A DNA stretch of 8,954 nt from an uncultured Lachnospiraceae bacterium (GTDB lineage: Bacteria; Bacillota; Clostridia; Lachnospirales; Lachnospiraceae), in the NCBI GenBank assembly GCA_946639085.1, contig CAMPBP010000036.1:1-8954 (forward strand), written 5' to 3'. Below are positions 6,558-8,954 of the stretch, in pieces. Each line of letters starts with the position of its first letter. The stretch's first letter is position 1. The notes beneath the pieces were generated by a model. The model saw only the letters and a program-made list of their open reading frames with translations, did no database searches and had not been told where the DNA came from. The position numbers and the translations under genes were made by a program.

Positions 6558-6869
6558 TTATCCGAAAAGATTTACAATAAACATTGATAATACTGCGCAA
6601 GCGGCAACTATAACGAGGCTTTGTTCAAAGAAAGCCATTATAAGTGCCACGATAGTTCCCACAACCGCCGCCACAGGATTGGCGGTGCAATAAAAGATTG
6701 CCGGGAACGTAAGGCTTGCCAGTACCGCATACGGTACATAGTATAAAAACGATCTTATAAATCGTGACTTTATCTGCTTGGAAAATAAGGTAAGCGGCAA
6801 GGCTCTCGGTATGTATGTGACCAAAGCCATGATGATGACCGCTACGGTGTATCCGAGTATCTTATTCAT
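6558..6869 (-). CDS. azlD: AzlD-family branched-chain amino acid transport subunit
   Basis: Small 103-residue integral membrane protein, the partner of AzlC in an exporter of branched-chain amino acids and their analogues (role known from B. subtilis AzlCD and the related YgaZH/BrnFE). It has about four hydrophobic segments, at roughly 4-24, 41-62, 66-84 and 86-101. The motif TYIPRALPL near residue 18 is typical of AzlD, and the length is normal. The ATG overlaps the azlC stop by 8 nt, and AAGGAGG lies 7 nt upstream inside the azlC 3' end, so the two subunits should be made in step. Confidence 0.93.
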   Translation of the reverse strand: MNKILGYTVAVIIMALVTYIPRALPLTLFSKQIKSRFIRSFLYYVPYAVLASLTFPAIFYCTANPVAAVVGTIVALIMAFFEQSLVIVAACAVLSMFIVNLFG

Positions 6870-7623
6870 GACACACCTCCTTAGTATTTATATCGGCATC
6901 TTCGGCGATTTTATTATCTTCTTTTATCGGAGCGATCTTGGCCATTATACCGGCTGCGAGTACCGTAGCGATTATCATGGCGAATCCTTCCGTAATGAAG
7001 TTAAATATGGGAACATACCTTAAAACACAAGTGATAACGATCGAGATAGCGATGGCGCCCAGTATCGGACGAGACTTTTTTGCCGGCGGAATGATTATCG
7101 CTATGAACATGGCATAAAGCGCTATTCCCATGGCATCCGCAAGTCTTTCGGGCAAAATGCTTCCCGTTATGGCGCCGAGTGCAGTTCCCAACGTCCAGCC
7201 CAGAACCGGCGTCGAAATAAGTCCGAACATGTAATGCGCCGTAACTTCCCTTTCTCTTGTGGAAGCTATGGCAAACACTTCGTCTGTAACGCCGTAGCCG
7301 AAAATGAGCTTTTGTCCGAAGCGTGTTCTTTTTGCCAACTTCTGAGTAAGAGCCAGACTCATAAGCATATATCTTATGTTTATGACAAATACCGAAAGGC
7401 CTATTTCAAAAAAAGAAGCACCCGCGACCATAAGTCCGGTTCCGGCAAACTGTCCTGCGCTGGTAAGATTTGTGATGGAGATGAGTATCGTCATCCAGAT
7501 CGGAACGCCGCTTTCTACCGCCCATATTCCAAATGTAAAGGATACCGCCAGGTATCCAACCCCAATCGGTATCCCTTTTTTTAATCCGTCTTTAAACTCT
7601 TCAGCCTTTGTAGCCTGTAACAT
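6862..7623 (-). CDS. azlC: AzlC-family branched-chain amino acid exporter, large subunit
   Basis: Multi-pass membrane protein of 253 residues from ATG 7623. It carries the family features GIPIGVGYLAVSFTFG at 17-32, TNLTSAGQFAG at 51-61, and FVINIRYMLMSLAL near 79-92, followed by GVTDEVFA at 111-118. Together with AzlD it is expected to export leucine, isoleucine, valine or toxic analogues. There are about six to seven hydrophobic segments and a charged tail, KEDNKIAEDADINTKEV. A GTG at 7647 in the same frame would add eight residues but has no ribosome binding site and no family support, so ATG 7623 is preferred. Its own Shine-Dalgarno is also weak. It overlaps the receiver gene by 23 nt, which suggests coupled translation. 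Confidence 0.93.
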   Translation of the reverse strand: MLQATKAEEFKDGLKKGIPIGVGYLAVSFTFGIWAVESGVPIWMTILISITNLTSAGQFAGTGLMVAGASFFEIGLSVFVINIRYMLMSLALTQKLAKRTRFGQKLIFGYGVTDEVFAIASTREREVTAHYMFGLISTPVLGWTLGTALGAITGSILPERLADAMGIALYAMFIAIIIPPAKKSRPILGAIAISIVITCVLRYVPIFNFITEGFAMIIATVLAAGIMAKIAPIKEDNKIAEDADINTKEVCHE

Positions 7624-8047
7624 CTGTCTTTTCGTACTCCATAACACTGCTGTAGATCCATTCCAAGAGGTCTTCTCTCTTGTATGGCTTCGAGATCACA
7701 CTGTTGATCACACTTTCCGATGACAGTGAATCGTTATTTGAAAAAGCGTTTGCGGTGATCCCGAGTATCGGAATGTCACTGTCGGCTCTGTCGCTGTTTC
7801 TTATGATCTTGGCTGCTTCCATACCGTCCATGACCGGCATTATAAGATCGGTCACGATAGCGCAATAATGATGTGGTTTAGAATTCATAAACATCTCACA
7901 GGCTTTGCTGCCGTCATCCACCCATGCCACATTAAACCCTGCAGGCTCAAGCTGCGCCCTTGCTATACCTGCGTTGATCTCATTATCTTCAACCAGAAGA
8001 ATATTTCTGCCTGAAGCAAAGTTCTTAATATCCTCGCTTGAAATCAT
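7601..8047 (-). CDS. Stand-alone response-regulator receiver domain protein
   Basis: The product has 148 residues and is essentially one REC domain. It shows NILLVEDNEIN at 15-25 (acidic pair Glu20-Asp21), the phospho-acceptor Asp67 in TDLIMPVMDG, the switch Thr98 in LGITANAF, and Lys120 in SKPYKREDL. The VEDNEIN and ITANAF wording is characteristic of receivers at the C-terminus of hybrid histidine kinases. After the domain only about 18 residues remain, so there is no DNA-binding or enzymatic output. It may pass phosphate on, compete for a kinase, or act by protein contact. The helix-4 loop (SNNDSLSSESVINSV) is more degenerate than usual. ATG 8047 has AGGGG 8 nt upstream, inside a tandem 16-bp repeat. 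Its stop overlaps azlC. No kinase is in the window. Confidence 0.9.
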   Translation of the reverse strand: MISSEDIKNFASGRNILLVEDNEINAGIARAQLEPAGFNVAWVDDGSKACEMFMNSKPHHYCAIVTDLIMPVMDGMEAAKIIRNSDRADSDIPILGITANAFSNNDSLSSESVINSVISKPYKREDLLEWIYSSVMEYEKTDVTGYKG

Positions 8048-8049
8048 AT

Positions 8050-8081
8050 TACATTCCCCTATTTGTACTTTCCCCTATTTG
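8050..8081 (-). repeat. Tandem 16-bp repeat that duplicates the Shine-Dalgarno of the receiver gene
   Basis: On the minus strand CAAATAGGGGAAAGTA (8081-8066) is followed without a gap by CAAATAGGGGAATGTA (8065-8050), with one mismatch. The second copy supplies the AGGGG at proper distance from ATG 8047. The first copy carries an identical one 16 nt farther out. It looks like a small tandem duplication in the leader. Confidence 0.85.
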
Positions 8082-8084
8082 CAG

Positions 8085-8111
8085 TTACTTTATATCAAGT
8101 AAATCGATATA
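8085..8111. repeat. Interlocked inverted repeats upstream of the receiver gene
   Basis: TTACTT (8085-8090) and AAGTAA (8097-8102) form a 6-bp inverted repeat with a 6-bp centre. TATATC (8091-8096) and GATATA (8106-8111) form a second one that shares bases with it. A TATAAA (8094-8089, minus) could be a -10, but no good -35 is visible. This may be an operator region, but AT-rich sequence yields such repeats easily. Confidence 0.35.
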
Positions 8112-8119
8112 CAGATATT

Positions 8120-8954
8120 TTAACCCTTATTCTGTGCTTCTACAAGACTTACGCCGCAATAAATTTCACGAAGTTTCGGCTTTTCGATCTTACCCGTGGG
8201 ATTTCTGGGAATATCGGCGAAAATGATCTTTCTGGGGCGCTTGTATCTGGGCATTCCGAGACAGAATTCGTTGATCTCTTCTTCCGTAACGATCATGTTG
8301 GGCTTAAGCTCTATTATCGCGGCAGCGATCTCACCCAGTCTTGAGTCGGGAAGACCGATAACTGCCACATCGTGAACCGCATCGTGATTTCTTATAAAGT
8401 TCTCGATCTCAACGGGATAAAGGTTCTCACCGCCGCTGATGATAACGTCTTTCTTACGATCGACGAGCATAATGAAACCGTCCTCGTCTTCCACAGCCAT
8501 ATCGCCCGTGTAAAGCCAACCGTCTTTAAGAACCTCGGCGGTAGCCTTCTTGTCATGATAATAACATTTCATGACGCCGGGACCCTGCAATATAAGTTCT
8601 CCCACATCGCCGCGCTTAACATCCTTTCCGTTCTCGTCAACGATACGTGTCTTCCAGCCGTATCCTGCCTTACCGATGGCACCGACTTTATGGATGTTCT
8701 CAACGCCGAGGTGAACGGCGCCGGGTCCGATGGATTCGGAAAGACCGTAGTTTGTATCATACTCATGATTCGGGAAGATTTCTTTCCACCTCTTTATAAG
8801 ACTGGGCGGAACGGGCTGTGCACCTATGTGCATAAGTCTCCACTGATCAAGCTTGTAATCTTCGAGTTTAAGTTCGCCTCTGTCGATAGCCTCCAGAATA
8901 TCCTGAGCCCACGGAACGAGCAGCCAAACGATGGTGCACTGTTCCTGAGATATG
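8120..8954 (-). CDS. AMP-forming acyl-CoA synthetase (class I adenylating enzyme), 5' end beyond window
   Basis: Activates a carboxylic acid with ATP to an acyl-AMP and then forms the CoA thioester. The last 277 residues are visible, frame open from 8953. Core motifs in order: MHIGAQPVPP at 41-50, the NYGLSES motif at 68-74, YTGD at 148-151, the hinge and loop VDRKKDVIISGGENLYPVE at 164-182, and NPTGKIEK at 251-258 with the catalytic Lys255. Both the end of the large domain and the whole small C-terminal domain are therefore present, and the C-terminus is complete. Substrate cannot be assigned: medium- or long-chain fatty acid ligase and carnitine/crotonobetaine-CoA ligase types are all possible. 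It lies 72 nt upstream of the receiver gene with no terminator hairpin between them, so read-through is possible. Confidence 0.93.
   Translation of the reverse strand, partial: ISQEQCTIVWLLVPWAQDILEAIDRGELKLEDYKLDQWRLMHIGAQPVPPSLIKRWKEIFPNHEYDTNYGLSESIGPGAVHLGVENIHKVGAIGKAGYGWKTRIVDENGKDVKRGDVGELILQGPGVMKCYYHDKKATAEVLKDGWLYTGDMAVEDEDGFIMLVDRKKDVIISGGENLYPVEIENFIRNHDAVHDVAVIGLPDSRLGEIAAAIIELKPNMIVTEEEINEFCLGMPRYKRPRKIIFADIPRNPTGKIEKPKLREIYCGVSLVEAQNKG

Noticed and set aside
1..8954. Mobile element, CRISPR array, toxin-antitoxin or defence system
   Set aside because: No transposase, integrase, terminal repeats, spaced direct repeats or known defence domains are seen; all genes are housekeeping, transport, signalling or hydrolase families with similar codon use.

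Overview
The window looks like chromosomal DNA from a Gram-positive anaerobe of the class Clostridia, most likely Lachnospiraceae-like. This rests on overall protein character, GC content that looks moderate by eye (not counted), strong AGGAGG-type ribosome binding sites, a lipoprotein foldase, and a CIRCE element in front of htpG. The taxonomy is an inference, not a search result. Every gene I can support is on the minus strand, so transcription runs from high to low coordinates.

In transcription order: (1) the 3' two-thirds or so of an AMP-forming acyl-CoA synthetase enters from the right edge (8954-8120). (2) A 72-bp gap holds a tandem 16-bp repeat that duplicates a Shine-Dalgarno sequence, plus two interlocked short inverted repeats. 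(3) A tight seven-gene run follows: a stand-alone response-regulator receiver (8047-7601), azlC (7623-6862), azlD (6869-6558), a beta-CASP metallo-beta-lactamase-fold hydrolase (6533-4878), thyA (4848-4000), a PHP-domain phosphoesterase (3978-3217) and a PrsA/PpiC-type lipoprotein foldase (3224-2166). Neighbours overlap or lie within 30 nt, so they are probably one operon. Its members do different jobs: signalling, branched-chain amino acid export, probable RNA or nucleotide hydrolysis, dTMP synthesis and extracytoplasmic folding. (4) A 167-bp gap (1999-2165) carries a perfect CIRCE operator, a sigma-A-like promoter and other palindromes. (5) htpG (Hsp90) runs from 1998 off the left edge and lacks only its last few residues.

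The most notable points are these. The foldase gene is cut by one in-frame TAA in the middle of its parvulin domain, although coding similarity continues in the same frame on both sides. The CIRCE palindrome has 11-bp arms and is followed directly by six T's on the transcribed strand, so it may also terminate the upstream operon. It lies upstream of the best htpG promoter, whereas CIRCE usually lies over or downstream of one. A single-domain receiver of the hybrid-kinase type overlaps azlC. I see no mobile element, CRISPR array, tRNA or rRNA, and nothing that amounts to a clearly new defence or mobile system.
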